From Jatrophihabitans telluris (GTDB lineage Bacteria > Actinomycetota > Actinomycetes > Mycobacteriales > Jatrophihabitantaceae): a stretch of 64,000 nucleotides of DNA. How positions within the stretch are numbered: the stretch's first letter is position 1; every line of letters starts with the position of its first letter. Positions 1-8,645 of this stretch are shown piece after piece. The translations under genes and the position numbers were made by a program. The notes beneath the pieces were generated by a model. The model was not told the origin of the DNA, searched no databases, and saw only the letters and a list, made by a program, of their open reading frames with translations. The stretch lies in NCBI RefSeq assembly GCF_023516435.1, contig NZ_CP097332.1:558001-622000 (forward strand). The letters are read 5' to 3'.

Positions 1-272
1 CGCGGGAGGTGCGCTGGGGCCCGCGGACGCTCGATGTCGACGTGATCACCGTGGACGACGTCCGCAGCGACGATCCGCACTTGACCCTGCCGCATCCGCA
101 TGCCGCCGAACGCGCTTTCGTCCTGGTGCCCTGGTGGGCCCTGGACCCCGAGGCCGAGCTGCCGGGCCGGGGAAGCGTGCTCAGCCTGATGCAGGCTCTG
201 CCGCAGGCCGAACTCGACGCGGTGCGCCTGCTTCCAGCCACGGTGCTGCCGAAGGCCGGGCGGCCCACATGA
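1..272 (+). CDS. folK: 2-amino-4-hydroxy-6-hydroxymethyldihydropteridine pyrophosphokinase, C-terminal part
   Basis: Transfers pyrophosphate from ATP to 6-hydroxymethyl-dihydropterin in the cytosolic folate pathway. The window opens inside the gene. In frame from base 3 the protein reads [15 protein letters not shown], the family signature RWGPRxLDxDxx that binds ATP/Mg, followed by [16 protein letters not shown], the second conserved HPPK block. Only about 90 C-terminal residues are present, so the true start lies off the left edge; the GTG at 9 is an internal Val codon. The stop TGA (270-272) overlaps the ATG of the next gene, so the two are probably translationally coupled. The order folK-DUF3180-DUF6779 matches mycobacteria. 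Confidence 0.9.
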   Translation, partial: REVRWGPRTLDVDVITVDDVRSDDPHLTLPHPHAAERAFVLVPWWALDPEAELPGRGSVLSLMQALPQAELDAVRLLPATVLPKAGRPT

Positions 273-718
273 TGCGGCGCACGTCGGCCACCGACCTGCT
301 GGTCCCCTTCCTGGTCGTGGCCGCGCTGGGTTACCTGATCCTGCAGTTGTCCTACGGCTCGCTGCCGCCCTTCCAGTGGTATGCCGCGGTTCCGATCGGC
401 GCGCTTGCTGCCGTGGAGATCGTGCTGGCCCCGCGGGTCAGGTCAGCCGTCCGGCACGACCCGCAGGCCAAGCCGATGACCGCGATCGCCATCGCCCGTT
501 CGGTCGCCCTCGGCAAGGCCAGTTCGCTGTGCGGCGCTGCGTTGACAGGGGCCGCGTCGGCCCTGGTCGCGAAGGTGGTCCCGGATGTCTCGCGGACGTC
601 CGCGGCCTCGCACGACGTCCGGGTGGGCATCGTGGTACTGCTCGCCTCCGTTGCGCTCACGCTCACCGGGTTGTGGCTCGAACGCGCCGGAATCGACCCC
701 AACAGCGACCGCGGCTGA
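269..718 (+). CDS. DUF3180 family membrane protein
   Basis: A 149-residue integral membrane protein of the actinobacterial DUF3180 family (Rv3605c-like); no biochemical function is known. Four hydrophobic segments are visible at roughly residues 10-29, 38-56, 80-104 and 118-138. The third is preceded by the conserved stretch [15 protein letters not shown] typical of the family. I take the ATG at 269, which overlaps the folK stop (ATGA); an adjacent ATG at 272 is possible. An open frame continues upstream to 134 but only as a shadow of folK. The family sits beside folK in many actinobacteria. Confidence 0.85.
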   Translation: MMRRTSATDLLVPFLVVAALGYLILQLSYGSLPPFQWYAAVPIGALAAVEIVLAPRVRSAVRHDPQAKPMTAIAIARSVALGKASSLCGAALTGAASALVAKVVPDVSRTSAASHDVRVGIVVLLASVALTLTGLWLERAGIDPNSDRG

Positions 719-762
719 GGACGGGTAACCCGTGATCAAAGCAACTTTCCCCCGGTCTACGA

Positions 763-790
763 CGTCTGGGGCTAACGGTCGCCCCAGACG
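763..790 (+). terminator. hairpin between DUF3180 and DUF6779 genes
   Basis: Perfect 10-bp inverted repeat CGTCTGGGGC (763-772) / GCCCCAGACG (781-790) with an 8-nt loop. There is no T-tract. It may end the folK-DUF3180 transcript, or lie near the promoter of the next gene, whose -10 hexamer follows 8 bases later. Confidence 0.45.
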
Positions 791-797
791 CTCTCGA

Positions 798-803
798 TAG
801 ACT
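798..803 (+). promoter_or_regulatory. -10 hexamer TAGACT of a leaderless transcript
   Basis: TAGACT ends 7 nt before the GTG at 811 and no ribosome-binding site lies between. This fits a leaderless actinobacterial mRNA starting at or next to the GTG. Confidence 0.55.
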
Positions 804-810
804 GCCCCCC

Positions 811-2304
811 GTGCCTCGCAACGACTCCGCCAATCCCCGGGCCGGGTTCTGGCGAGTCGCGGCTATCGCCGTTGCGATTCCGTTAGGTGCCGTCGCCGTA
901 TACCTGGTCGCCTTCTCCAACACGGCCAAGCAGACCCAGATCGGCGTGCTCCTTGGAGCATGGGCGGTCTTTTTCGCCGCGCCGGCCGTCTTCTCGTCCC
1001 GTCGAACCCAGCAGCACCAGCAACAGTTGCTCGAGGTTCAACGGCACGCGGCCCAGCTACATGAGGCGCAACTCCAGATCGCCAGCCTCCAGCAGACCCA
1101 GCTCGAGGCGGCGAAGCAGTCCCAGCAGACGCAAGAGGTCGAGCTGCGCCGATTCGGCGAGTTGCAGCTGGCCCGTGAGACGGCGGCACGCCGGGAGGCA
1201 GACTTCCGTCTGGAAATCGCCTTGCGCGGCGAGATCGAGCGCGTCCTGACCGAGCAGATCAGCACCCTGCGGGACGAGGTCAGTTCCTTGCGGGCCGAGA
1301 TAGTCGACAAGGTCGGTGGCCAGCTTCGGCTTGAGCGGGTGGAGACAACCCGGCTGATCGCCTCGGACCTTGAGGCGTTGCAGAGCGAGATCCGTCGCCT
1401 CGGTGGCAGCCGGGAAAGCCTGGCGGCCGCTCCTGCGGAGTACCTGAACCAGACCCGCTCGTCCCAGTCAGCCGTGCAGGCCCAGTCAGGCCAGGGTCCG
1501 TCCGGTTCCGGGTCGAACGACGACCGTGCCAAGAAGACGGCCGCTCCCGATCGGCACACCGCCTCGGCCGAGTCGGCTGAGGACATTCTCGACGCCGAGG
1601 TGATCGAGCACGATCAGGAGCCCGTGAACCAGCCTGCGCCTGCCCCGACTCCGGCCCCTGCGGCCGCCCCCGCCCCGACCCCCGCCCCGACTCCGGCCCC
1701 TGCGGCCGCCCCCGCCCCGACCCCCAGCCCCGCCCGAGCACCCGAGCGGGAACCCGCGCCCGCACCCGCACCCGCACCCGCACCCGCACCCGCACCTGCA
1801 CCCGCGCCGGAGCCGGCACGGGCGCCTGCACCCACGCCGGAGCCGGCAGGGGCGCCTGCACCCACGCCGGAACCGGTACCCGCGGCCCAGGCCCTTCGCC
1901 CACCCGAGCCGGTTCCCGCTCGGGCCGCGTCGGCCATGCCGTCGCTGAGCGGTCGTCCGGACCCGTTCGCCAACCTGCCTCGTCTCACCCCGCTGTCCAG
2001 CGAGGTCGCCCAACTTCTGGAGCCGGACGAGCCGCCGGCACCGAAGTCGACGACGGAGCGGAGGGGGCCGGACACGGCGCCCACGGCGCCCACGGAGCCC
2101 ACGGAGCCCACGGAGCCCACGGCGCCCACGGAGCCCACCGACGACCGCGCCGGAGCCGGCGTTCGAGAGAACGAGCCGCGCTACGTGGGCCGCCGGCGAG
2201 CGGCCGGGGAGACAGCGCCGGAGGACACGCGTCCAGCTGGCGGACGTCGCCGAGCACCGGACGATGCGCCCGACGACCTGCTCGCCCGCATCCGTCGGAG
2301 TTAG
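811..2304 (+). CDS. DUF6779-type membrane protein with coiled coil and Pro/Ala-rich tail (Rv3604c-like)
   Basis: A 497-residue protein with two N-terminal membrane segments (about residues 13-34 and 44-62) and a long Q/E/R-rich coiled coil (about 68-190: QQHQQQLLEVQRHAAQLHE...). The C-terminal half is dominated by Pro-Ala and Thr-Pro-Glu repeats and ends in a charged RRRAPDDAPDDLLARIRRS tail. Position and architecture match mycobacterial Rv3604c, a conserved membrane protein rich in Ala, Arg and Pro of unknown role. The GTG at 811 is chosen because a TAGACT hexamer lies 7 nt upstream. The low-complexity half is encoded by several tandem repeats, so its length probably varies between strains. 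Confidence 0.75.
   Translation: MPRNDSANPRAGFWRVAAIAVAIPLGAVAVYLVAFSNTAKQTQIGVLLGAWAVFFAAPAVFSSRRTQQHQQQLLEVQRHAAQLHEAQLQIASLQQTQLEAAKQSQQTQEVELRRFGELQLARETAARREADFRLEIALRGEIERVLTEQISTLRDEVSSLRAEIVDKVGGQLRLERVETTRLIASDLEALQSEIRRLGGSRESLAAAPAEYLNQTRSSQSAVQAQSGQGPSGSGSNDDRAKKTAAPDRHTASAESAEDILDAEVIEHDQEPVNQPAPAPTPAPAAAPAPTPAPTPAPAAAPAPTPSPARAPEREPAPAPAPAPAPAPAPAPAPEPARAPAPTPEPAGAPAPTPEPVPAAQALRPPEPVPARAASAMPSLSGRPDPFANLPRLTPLSSEVAQLLEPDEPPAPKSTTERRGPDTAPTAPTEPTEPTEPTAPTEPTDDRAGAGVRENEPRYVGRRRAAGETAPEDTRPAGGRRRAPDDAPDDLLARIRRS
1642..1725 (+). repeat. 42-bp tandem duplication coding Pro-Ala repeat
   Basis: Two adjacent 42-bp units starting at 1642 and 1684, each coding 14 residues of PAPTPAPAAAP-type sequence inside the DUF6779 gene. 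Confidence 0.75.
1806..1880 (+). repeat. 30-bp repeats coding PEPAxAPAPT
   Basis: GCCGGAGCCGGCA-type units begin at 1806, 1836 and 1866 (period 30; the third is incomplete). They encode PEPARAPAPT / PEPAGAPAPT in the same low-complexity tail. Confidence 0.7.
2074..2136 (+). repeat. 9-bp tandem repeat coding T(A/E)P
   Basis: Seven consecutive 9-bp units ACGGCGCCC / ACGGAGCCC encode TAPTAPTEPTEP... near the C-terminus. Such an array can change length by slippage in steps of three residues without breaking the frame. Confidence 0.75.
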
Positions 2305-2437
2305 TTGTTTCCAGTTAGCCGTACGGAGCGCGCACCCGCTAAAAGCGGTGTCTCATCAGACATCACGAACGGTGCGAGCTGCAGGCGAGATCCGTGGCTG
2401 GTGTCGGGCCGAGCCGGAAATCCGGCGTCGCCGGGGT

Positions 2438-2764
2438 CTAGAGCCAGGAATCGGTGTCGACCGTGTGCTGGGCCGCGCGGCGGTCAGCCTCGGCGTTCAC
2501 CCCGGCCGACACCCGTCGAACCGCCTCGTCAACCGAGACCCCGGTCTGATCGGCCAGCAGATACACCAGGAACCCGAGTTCGCCGAGCTTGTCCGCCCAG
2601 CCGGTCGGGACCCGGTAGGGCCGGCGGCCCCCCTCCGTTGAGCCGTCGGCCGCGGCGGCGAGCTGCCCGAGGCATGCCTGCAGCTGCAACAGCAGAGCTG
2701 GGGCGGTGGAGTGGGCCTCGGCCCGGTCGGCGGCGGCCGCGACATCGGTCTGCAGATCGGTCAC
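2438..2764 (-). CDS. small MazG-like (nucleotide pyrophosphohydrolase-type) protein
   Basis: A 108-residue, mostly helical protein. The stretch DKLGELGFLVYLLADQTGVSVDEAVRRV resembles the E-L-G-D...L-A...G-I-x-L-x-E-A helix pair of all-alpha MazG-like NTP pyrophosphohydrolases, though the classic EExxE..D metal cluster is only partly evident. The assignment therefore rests on the C-terminal half. It lies convergent to the DUF6779 gene and divergent from DUF2520. Start GTG at 2764, supported by a TACCGT hexamer 6 nt upstream (leaderless). If the family is right it would hydrolyse non-canonical nucleoside triphosphates. Confidence 0.55.
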   Translation of the reverse strand: MTDLQTDVAAAADRAEAHSTAPALLLQLQACLGQLAAAADGSTEGGRRPYRVPTGWADKLGELGFLVYLLADQTGVSVDEAVRRVSAGVNAEADRRAAQHTVDTDSWL

Positions 2765-2770
2765 CCGAGC

Positions 2771-2776
2771 ACGGTA
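2771..2776 (-). promoter_or_regulatory. -10 hexamer TACCGT, leaderless start of MazG-like gene
   Basis: Read on the minus strand, TACCGT is followed by six bases and the GTG at 2764. There is no Shine-Dalgarno sequence. Confidence 0.5.
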
Positions 2777-2836
2777 GCCGACCGCCGCAGGGATACGCGA
2801 AGGTCACATGACCGTTACCCGGTGAACACCCGCCGC

Positions 2837-2842
2837 TAGGGT
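2837..2842 (+). promoter_or_regulatory. -10 hexamer TAGGGT of the cofactor operon
   Basis: TAGGGT, then six bases, then the GTG at 2849. It would drive the DUF2520-panC-nadB-nadC-coaX transcript as a leaderless mRNA. Confidence 0.55.
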
Positions 2843-2848
2843 TGGTGC

Positions 2849-3748
2849 GTGATCGATCCCTCCGGAGCGCCCCGGCTGCGGGTGGCGGTGATCGGCGTCG
2901 GCCGGGTCGGTTCGGTGCTCGGCGCTGCACTTGCCCGAGCGGGCCACTTCGTCGCCGCCGGCGTCGGAGTGAGTGACACCTCCCTGCGGCGGGCCGAGCG
3001 GATGCTGCCCGACGTGCCTTTGCTGCCGGCCGACGAGGCCGCGGCGCTGGCCGATCTGGTCCTCATCACGGTTCCGGACGACCAGCTCGCCGGCCTCGTT
3101 CAGGGTCTGGCCCGGACCCAGACCTGGCGGCCCGGGCAGCTCGCCGTGCACACCTCGGGGGCCAATGGCATCGACGTCTTCGCCCCGGCCGCCGAACTCG
3201 GCGTCGTCGGGATGGCCCTGCATCCGGTCATGACGTTCGCCGGCCGCGAGGAAGACCTGCTGCGTCTCACCGACGCGGCTTGGGGTGTGACGTCGCCGGA
3301 GGAGTTCCGTCCGGTCGCCGAGACGCTGGTGATCGAGCTCGGCGGCGAGCCGGTCTGGGTTCCCGAAGCGTCGCGGGCGCGCTACCACGCCGCCTTGTCG
3401 ATGGGCTCGAATCACCTCGTCACACTGGTGAACGACGCTGCGGACGTGCTCCGCGAGTCCGGCGTGGACAACCCGCGCCGCCTGCTCACGCCGTTGCTCG
3501 TCGCCTCCCTGGACAACGCGCTGCGGCTGGGCGATGACGCGCTGACGGGGCCGGTCGCCCGGGGTGACAGCCGAACCGTCGACAAGCATGTGCATGCCCT
3601 CGCTGGTACTCGTTACCTCAATCCGTACCTGGCCATGGCGATCCGTACGCTGCAACGAGCCCAGGCGGCCGGGCGCCTCACCCAGCAGCAGTGCCAGGAA
3701 CTCATCGCGGTGATCGAGGCCGCCGAAGACATCGAGGGCGACGGATGA
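2849..3748 (+). CDS. Rossmann-fold DUF2520 oxidoreductase-like protein (Rv3603c-like)
   Basis: A 299-residue protein with an N-terminal NAD(P)-binding Rossmann fold (VAVIGVGRVGSVLG, GxGxxG near residue 14) and a helical DUF2520 C-terminal domain containing the family stretch HPVMTF and ALSMGSNHLVTLV. It resembles ketopantoate reductase/F420-dependent NADP oxidoreductase folds. It sits directly upstream of panC, as in mycobacteria. A role in pantoate metabolism is an inference from context; no substrate has been shown for the family. GTG start with a leaderless-type -10 hexamer. First gene of a five-gene operon; only 10 bases separate it from panC. Confidence 0.8.
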   Translation: MIDPSGAPRLRVAVIGVGRVGSVLGAALARAGHFVAAGVGVSDTSLRRAERMLPDVPLLPADEAAALADLVLITVPDDQLAGLVQGLARTQTWRPGQLAVHTSGANGIDVFAPAAELGVVGMALHPVMTFAGREEDLLRLTDAAWGVTSPEEFRPVAETLVIELGGEPVWVPEASRARYHAALSMGSNHLVTLVNDAADVLRESGVDNPRRLLTPLLVASLDNALRLGDDALTGPVARGDSRTVDKHVHALAGTRYLNPYLAMAIRTLQRAQAAGRLTQQQCQELIAVIEAAEDIEGDG

Positions 3749-3758
3749 CGGGCGATCG

Positions 3759-4595
3759 ATGGTGACGGCAGTGGTTCACACTCCTGCCGAGTTGGCCCGC
3801 GCGCGGGAACGGCTCGCCGGCGTGGTCGGCCTCGTCCCGACCATGGGCGCCCTGCACGATGGCCACGCGGCCTTGATCCGGGCGGCCCGGGCTCGCTGCG
3901 ACACCGTGGTTGTGAGCATCTTCGTCAATCCCATGCAGTTCAACCAGGCCGCCGATCTCGCTCGTTACCCGCGGCCGTTGGAGGCCGATCTGGCACGCTG
4001 CCGCGAGCTGGGCGTCGACCTCGTCTTCAACCCGTCCGTGGACACGATGTATCCCGGCGGCCCGGTGCAGGTGTGGGTCACCGCAGGGGAATTGGCCGAC
4101 CAACTGGAGGGCCCGAACCGCCCCGGCCACTTCGACGGCGTGCTGACCGTCGTGACGAAGCTGTTCACGGCCGTTCGTCCGCAGCGTGCCTTCTTCGGTG
4201 AGAAGGACTATCAGCAGCTGGTCCTGGTGCGGCAACTCAGTCACGACCTCGGACTGGACGTCGAGGTCGTCGGCGTCGGCATCGTGCGGGATCCGGACGG
4301 CCTGGCGCTGTCCAGTCGCAACGTGTTCCTGTCCGAGGACGAACGCCGCCGGGCCCTGGCGCTGCCGCGTGCCCTGCAAGCCGGACGGGACAGCGGGCGT
4401 TCCGCCTCGGCGATCGTCGCCGCGGCCCGGGCGGTTCTCGACGCCACCGACGGCATCGAGGTGGAGTACCTGGAGCTGCGGACGCCAGACCTGCGCCTGC
4501 CCGAGGCCGGTGCGGCTCGGTTGCTGGTCGCGGCCCGGGTGGGACAGACCCGGCTGATCGACAACATCGCCGTCGAGATCGGGGGCGGCGTATGA
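3759..4595 (+). CDS. panC: pantoate--beta-alanine ligase
   Basis: Joins D-pantoate and beta-alanine using ATP, the last step of vitamin B5 synthesis, in the cytosol. At 278 residues it is full length. Visible motifs are the HIGH-like TMGALHDGH (28-36), SIFVNPMQF, the pantoate/ATP loop FFGEKDYQQL and the KMSKS-like LALSSRN. Its ATGA (4592-4595) overlaps nadB. In mycobacteria panD follows panC directly; here nadB takes that place, so the beta-alanine source gene must be elsewhere. A full-length PanB homologue occurs far away, in the catabolic island at 54.5 kb. Confidence 0.96.
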   Translation: MVTAVVHTPAELARARERLAGVVGLVPTMGALHDGHAALIRAARARCDTVVVSIFVNPMQFNQAADLARYPRPLEADLARCRELGVDLVFNPSVDTMYPGGPVQVWVTAGELADQLEGPNRPGHFDGVLTVVTKLFTAVRPQRAFFGEKDYQQLVLVRQLSHDLGLDVEVVGVGIVRDPDGLALSSRNVFLSEDERRRALALPRALQAGRDSGRSASAIVAAARAVLDATDGIEVEYLELRTPDLRLPEAGAARLLVAARVGQTRLIDNIAVEIGGGV

Positions 4596-6298
4596 GCCTG
4601 CCGCAGAAGCTGCTCGCGCCCGCGCCCGGCTGGATCGTGGAAACCGACGTCGTCATCGTCGGATCGGGTGTCGCGGGACTGACGACGGCGCTCCGGATCG
4701 CCGGAGCCGGCCTGCCCGGGGCGGTCCCGACCGGCCTGCGGGTCATGGTGGTCACCAAGGACGTTCTGGCGGCGGGTTCCACCCGGTGGGCGCAGGGTGG
4801 CATCGCCGCGGCGCTCGGCCCGGACGACACCCCCGCCGATCACCTGGCCGACACGTTGGTGGCCGGGGTCGGGCTGTGCGAGCGCGACGCCGTGCAGGTG
4901 CTCGTCGACGAGGGCCCGGCCGCAGTGCGGGAGCTCGTCCAGCTCGGTACCCGCTTCGACCTGTCGGGCAACGGGGAACTGTCCCTGACTCGTGAGGGCG
5001 GCCATCACCGTGACCGGATCGCTCACGCGGGCGGCGATGCCACCGGTGCTGAGATCGAACGCGCGCTGGTCGCGGCGGTGCTGGCCAGTGACGCGATCGA
5101 AGTCATCGAGCACGCCCTCGTGCTGGACCTGCTGCCCACGAGCGCCGGCGTCGGCGGGGTGACCCTGCACGTGATGGGGGAGGGTCAACTGGACGGAGTG
5201 GGCGCGGTGCGGGCCCGCGCGGTCGTCCTGGCGACCGGGGGCATGGGTCAGATCTACGCCGCCACCACCAACCCATCGGTGTCCACCGGGGACGGAGTCG
5301 CGGCGGCATTGCGGGCCGGTGCGGTCGTGCGCGACCTGGAGTTCGTCCAGTTCCATCCAACGGTGTTGTGGCTCGGTGGCGGTGCCGCGGGCCAGCAGCC
5401 ACTCGTCAGTGAGGCGGTGCGGGGCGAGGGTGCCTTCCTCGTCGACGATGCCGGCCGCCGTTTCATGCAGGGCCAGCACGAGCTGGCCGACCTGGCCCCC
5501 CGCGACGTGGTGGCCAAGGCGATCCTGCGCGAGATGGCAGAAACCGGCGCCGCGCACGTGTGGCTCGACGCCCGGCACTTCGGTGCGGAGAAGTGGCGAG
5601 TGCGCTTCCCGACGATCCTGGCCACCCTGAACTCGCTCGGAATCGATCCGGTCGCCGAACTGATTCCGGTGGCCCCGGCGTGTCACTACGCCTCCGGTGG
5701 TATCGGCACCGACCTCCACGGTCGCGCGTCGGTGACCGGCCTGTACGCCTGTGGTGAGGCCGCCTGCACCGGCGTGCACGGAGCGAATCGGCTCGCGTCC
5801 AACTCGCTGCTGGAGGGGCTGGTATTCGGCCGACGGATCGCCGACGACGTCATCGCGACCCTCTCGCCCGGTGATCCGCTGGTCGATCTGGGAGTGGACG
5901 TCCGTAGCGCGGGCATCTGCTCCAGCACCATTCGCCCCTTGCTGCAAAGGGAGATGTCGGCCGATGCGGGCGTGCTCCGGGACGCTCCCGGGCTGGTGCG
6001 CGCCTCGGCCACGCTGGCGAAGTTGTCGGCGCAGCGCAGTCGCGATCCCCGCACCGAGAGCTGGGAGGCGACCAACCTGCTCACGGTCGCCACCGCGTTG
6101 GTCGTCGCGGCCACCCGCCGCCAGGAGACGCGCGGGTCGCACTGGCGCGAGGACCATCCTGGCGCCGATGACGAGCGCTGGCTCGGCCATCTGGACCTGA
6201 GCCTCGGGCCGGATGGCATGATCAGCAGCGATTACCGGCCCCTGCGAGCGCCTGGCGCCGAACCGTCCGTCCCCTCCTCGGAGCTGTTGCCCAGATGA
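4592..6298 (+). CDS. nadB: L-aspartate oxidase
   Basis: FAD enzyme oxidising L-aspartate to iminoaspartate, the first step of de novo NAD synthesis. At 568 residues it has the dinucleotide motif VGSGVAGL (23-30), the substrate loop STRWAQGGIAA, the GGHHRDRIAHAGGDATG block, EAVRGEGAFLVD and the C-terminal FAD block HGANRLASNSLLEGLVFG. The last is the succinate dehydrogenase/fumarate reductase family fingerprint. Overlaps panC and nadC by four bases at each end (ATGA). NadA, which normally condenses iminoaspartate with DHAP, is not next to it in this window. Confidence 0.95.
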   Translation: MSLPQKLLAPAPGWIVETDVVIVGSGVAGLTTALRIAGAGLPGAVPTGLRVMVVTKDVLAAGSTRWAQGGIAAALGPDDTPADHLADTLVAGVGLCERDAVQVLVDEGPAAVRELVQLGTRFDLSGNGELSLTREGGHHRDRIAHAGGDATGAEIERALVAAVLASDAIEVIEHALVLDLLPTSAGVGGVTLHVMGEGQLDGVGAVRARAVVLATGGMGQIYAATTNPSVSTGDGVAAALRAGAVVRDLEFVQFHPTVLWLGGGAAGQQPLVSEAVRGEGAFLVDDAGRRFMQGQHELADLAPRDVVAKAILREMAETGAAHVWLDARHFGAEKWRVRFPTILATLNSLGIDPVAELIPVAPACHYASGGIGTDLHGRASVTGLYACGEAACTGVHGANRLASNSLLEGLVFGRRIADDVIATLSPGDPLVDLGVDVRSAGICSSTIRPLLQREMSADAGVLRDAPGLVRASATLAKLSAQRSRDPRTESWEATNLLTVATALVVAATRRQETRGSHWREDHPGADDERWLGHLDLSLGPDGMISSDYRPLRAPGAEPSVPSSELLPR

Positions 6299-7230
6299 TC
6301 CCGCCTGACGTTCTCGACGCCATTGCCGCCGTCGGGCTGGATCCGGCCGAGGTGGCCCGCGTGGTGACGACGGCCCTGGCCGAGGATCTGTCCGAGGGAG
6401 CGGACGTCACCACCGCTGCCACCATCGCCGCCGATCAGCTCGGACGGGCGGTCGCGGTTCCGCGCCAGACCGGTGTGGTGGCCGGACTGCCGGTAGCCGC
6501 GCTGGTCTTCGCGATCGTCTCCGACGGCCGGGTGCGCATCGACATCGCCGTGGCCGACGGTGACATCGTCGAGGCCGGCGAGCCGCTGCTGGTGGCCACC
6601 GGCCCGGTGCGCGATCTGCTCACGGCCGAACGGACCGCCCTGAACCTGCTGACTCACCTGTCCGGTGTCGCGACCACGACGCGGCTGTGGGTGACCGCCG
6701 TGGCCGGTACCCGCGCCCAGATCCGGGACACCCGCAAGACCATGCCGGGACTGCGAGCCCTGGAGAAGTACGCGGTCCGCTGCGGGGGTGGGATCAATCA
6801 CCGCATGTCACTGTCGGACGCCGCGCTGATCAAGGACAACCACGTGCACGCGGCGGGCTCGGTGACTCGCGCCTTCGAGCTCGTCCGGGCCGCCGCGCCC
6901 GGCCTGCCGGTCGAGATCGAGGTCGACACCCCGGACCAGTGCGCCGAGGCGATCGCCGCCGGCGCGGACCTGATCCTGCTCGACAACATGTCGCTGCCGG
7001 AACTGCGGCGGTGCGTGCAACAGGCCGCAGACGCGGATCGCCCGGTGCGGCTGGAAGCCTCTGGTGGCCTGGAGCTGGGCAACGCGGCCGTGGTCGCCGG
7101 CACCGGAGTCGACTATCTCGCGGTGGGCGCGCTGACCCACTCGGCGAAGGTGCTCGACATCGGACTCGATCTCGCGGACATCGACAAGCCGGCCGGGCCG
7201 CGCGCCCCGGCCGACGATCACGCGAACTGA
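6295..7230 (+). CDS. nadC: nicotinate-nucleotide pyrophosphorylase (quinolinate phosphoribosyltransferase)
   Basis: Converts quinolinate plus PRPP to nicotinate mononucleotide. The 311-residue protein shows RDTRKTMPGLR (about 144-154), GGGINHRMSLSDAALIKDNH with the catalytic Lys, EIEVDT and LLDNMS, all conserved in type II phosphoribosyltransferases. Start ATG overlaps the nadB stop. Ends 22 bases before coaX. Together with NadB it supplies two of the three de novo NAD enzymes. Confidence 0.95.
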   Translation: MIPPDVLDAIAAVGLDPAEVARVVTTALAEDLSEGADVTTAATIAADQLGRAVAVPRQTGVVAGLPVAALVFAIVSDGRVRIDIAVADGDIVEAGEPLLVATGPVRDLLTAERTALNLLTHLSGVATTTRLWVTAVAGTRAQIRDTRKTMPGLRALEKYAVRCGGGINHRMSLSDAALIKDNHVHAAGSVTRAFELVRAAAPGLPVEIEVDTPDQCAEAIAAGADLILLDNMSLPELRRCVQQAADADRPVRLEASGGLELGNAAVVAGTGVDYLAVGALTHSAKVLDIGLDLADIDKPAGPRAPADDHAN

Positions 7231-7252
7231 ACGGGACGGAACGGGACGCCAG

Positions 7253-8017
7253 ATGCTGCTGACCATCGACATCGGTAACACCAACACCGTCCTCGGCGTG
7301 TTCGACGGGGAGCGGATGGTCCACTCCTGGCGAGTGAAAACCGATTCCCGCAACACCGCGGACGAGCTGATGCTGACTTTCCGTGGCCTGCTCGGCGACC
7401 TGCCGATCACCGGGATCGCCGGCTGCTCAACGGTGCCGGCGGCACTGCGGGAGTTACGCACGATGCTGGCCCGGTACTGGGGTGCGATGCCGACCGTGCT
7501 GGTGGAGCCGGGGATCAAGACCGGCGTCGCGCTGCTGTTCGACAACCCGAAGGAAGTCGGTGCCGACCGCATCGTCAACACTCTCGCGGCGCACCACCTG
7601 GTCGACGGGCCGGCAATCGTGGTCGACTTCGGGACCTCGACCAACTTCGACGTCGTCAGCGGGAAGGGTGAGTTCCTCGGTGGCGCCTTGGCGCCCGGGA
7701 TCGAGATCTCCCTGGACGCTCTGGCGGCCCGTGCCGCCCAGCTTCGCAAAGTCGAGTTGATCAAACCCCGTTCGCCCATCGGCAAGAACACCGTCGAGGC
7801 CCTGCAATCGGGGATCCTCTACGGCTTCGCCGGTCAGGTGGACGGCCTGGCCCGCCGGTTGGCCCGGGCGCTGGAACCGGATGACCCCGCCTCCGTCGAG
7901 GTCATCGCCACCGGTGGCCTGGCCCCGCTGGTGGTCGAGCACTCCGAGACGGTCACCCGGCACGAACCGGATCTCACCTTGATCGGTCTTCGCCTGATCT
8001 ACGAACGCAACACCTGA
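7253..8017 (+). CDS. coaX: type III pantothenate kinase
   Basis: Phosphorylates pantothenate, the committing step to CoA. A 254-residue ASKHA-fold protein: N-terminal phosphate loop TIDIGNTNTVLGVFD, the conserved PKEVGADRIVN block, GTSTNFDVVSG with the PHOSPHATE 2-type glycine/threonine, and ATGGLAPLV near the C-terminus. Last gene of the cofactor operon, so the product of panC can be used by the enzyme encoded three genes later. Mycobacteria hold coaX at the same position. Confidence 0.95.
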   Translation: MLLTIDIGNTNTVLGVFDGERMVHSWRVKTDSRNTADELMLTFRGLLGDLPITGIAGCSTVPAALRELRTMLARYWGAMPTVLVEPGIKTGVALLFDNPKEVGADRIVNTLAAHHLVDGPAIVVDFGTSTNFDVVSGKGEFLGGALAPGIEISLDALAARAAQLRKVELIKPRSPIGKNTVEALQSGILYGFAGQVDGLARRLARALEPDDPASVEVIATGGLAPLVVEHSETVTRHEPDLTLIGLRLIYERNT

Positions 8018-8036
8018 GCGCGCCGGCGGACACCGG

Positions 8037-8645
8037 TCACAGCCAGCCGCGCTGCTCCGCTTCCCGGAAGGCCTCCACGCGGTTGCGGACTCCCGTCTTG
8101 GCGATGGCCGCCGACAGGTAGTTACGTACGGTGCCCTCCGACAGGAACAGCTTGGTCGCGATGTCGGCCACGGTCGCCCCGTTACGGGAGGCCACCAGCA
8201 CGTCACGTTCCCGGCCCGTCAGTGGGGACGCCCCACCGGCCAAGGTCGCCGCGGCGAGGGCCGGATCGACCACCCGTTCGCCGTTGGCCACGCGCCTGAC
8301 CGCGTCGGCCAGCTGCTCGGCCGGAGCGTCCTTCACGACGAAACCGACCGCCCCGGACTCCATGGCCCGGCGCAGGTATCCGGGCCGGCCGAAGGTGGTC
8401 AGGATGATCACCCGAGTGCCGGGCACCTCGTGCGACAGGGCGGCCGCCGCGGCCAGGCCGTCCAGTCCCGGCATCTCGATGTCGAGCAGTGCGACGTCGG
8501 GTCGGTACTTGATCGCCGCCGCCACCACCTCGTCCCCACGGCCTACTTCGGCGACGACCTCGAAGTCCTCGGTCAACGACAGCAAGGCGGCCAGGGCAGA
8601 GCGGACCAGGGCTTGGTCATCGGCCAGCAACAGTCGTACGGTCAT
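8037..8645 (-). CDS. NarL/DesR-type response regulator
   Basis: A 202-residue regulator. The receiver domain (about 1-120) has acidic pair DD near residue 9, phospho-acceptor Asp in DVALLDIEMPG (about 54) and Lys in FVVKDAP. The C-terminal LuxR-type HTH reads LTGRERDVL...VADIATKLFLSEGTVRNYLSAAIAKTG. Start ATG at 8645 overlaps the kinase stop by four bases (ATGA). The open frame extends upstream only as a shadow of the kinase. It is the last gene of a minus-strand ABC ATPase-permease-kinase-regulator operon and probably regulates it. Confidence 0.92.
   Translation of the reverse strand: MTVRLLLADDQALVRSALAALLSLTEDFEVVAEVGRGDEVVAAAIKYRPDVALLDIEMPGLDGLAAAAALSHEVPGTRVIILTTFGRPGYLRRAMESGAVGFVVKDAPAEQLADAVRRVANGERVVDPALAAATLAGGASPLTGRERDVLVASRNGATVADIATKLFLSEGTVRNYLSAAIAKTGVRNRVEAFREAEQRGWL

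Noticed and set aside
4241-6190. 649-codon minus-strand frame over panC-nadB
   Set aside because: Antisense to two conserved enzymes, with no protein-like pattern.
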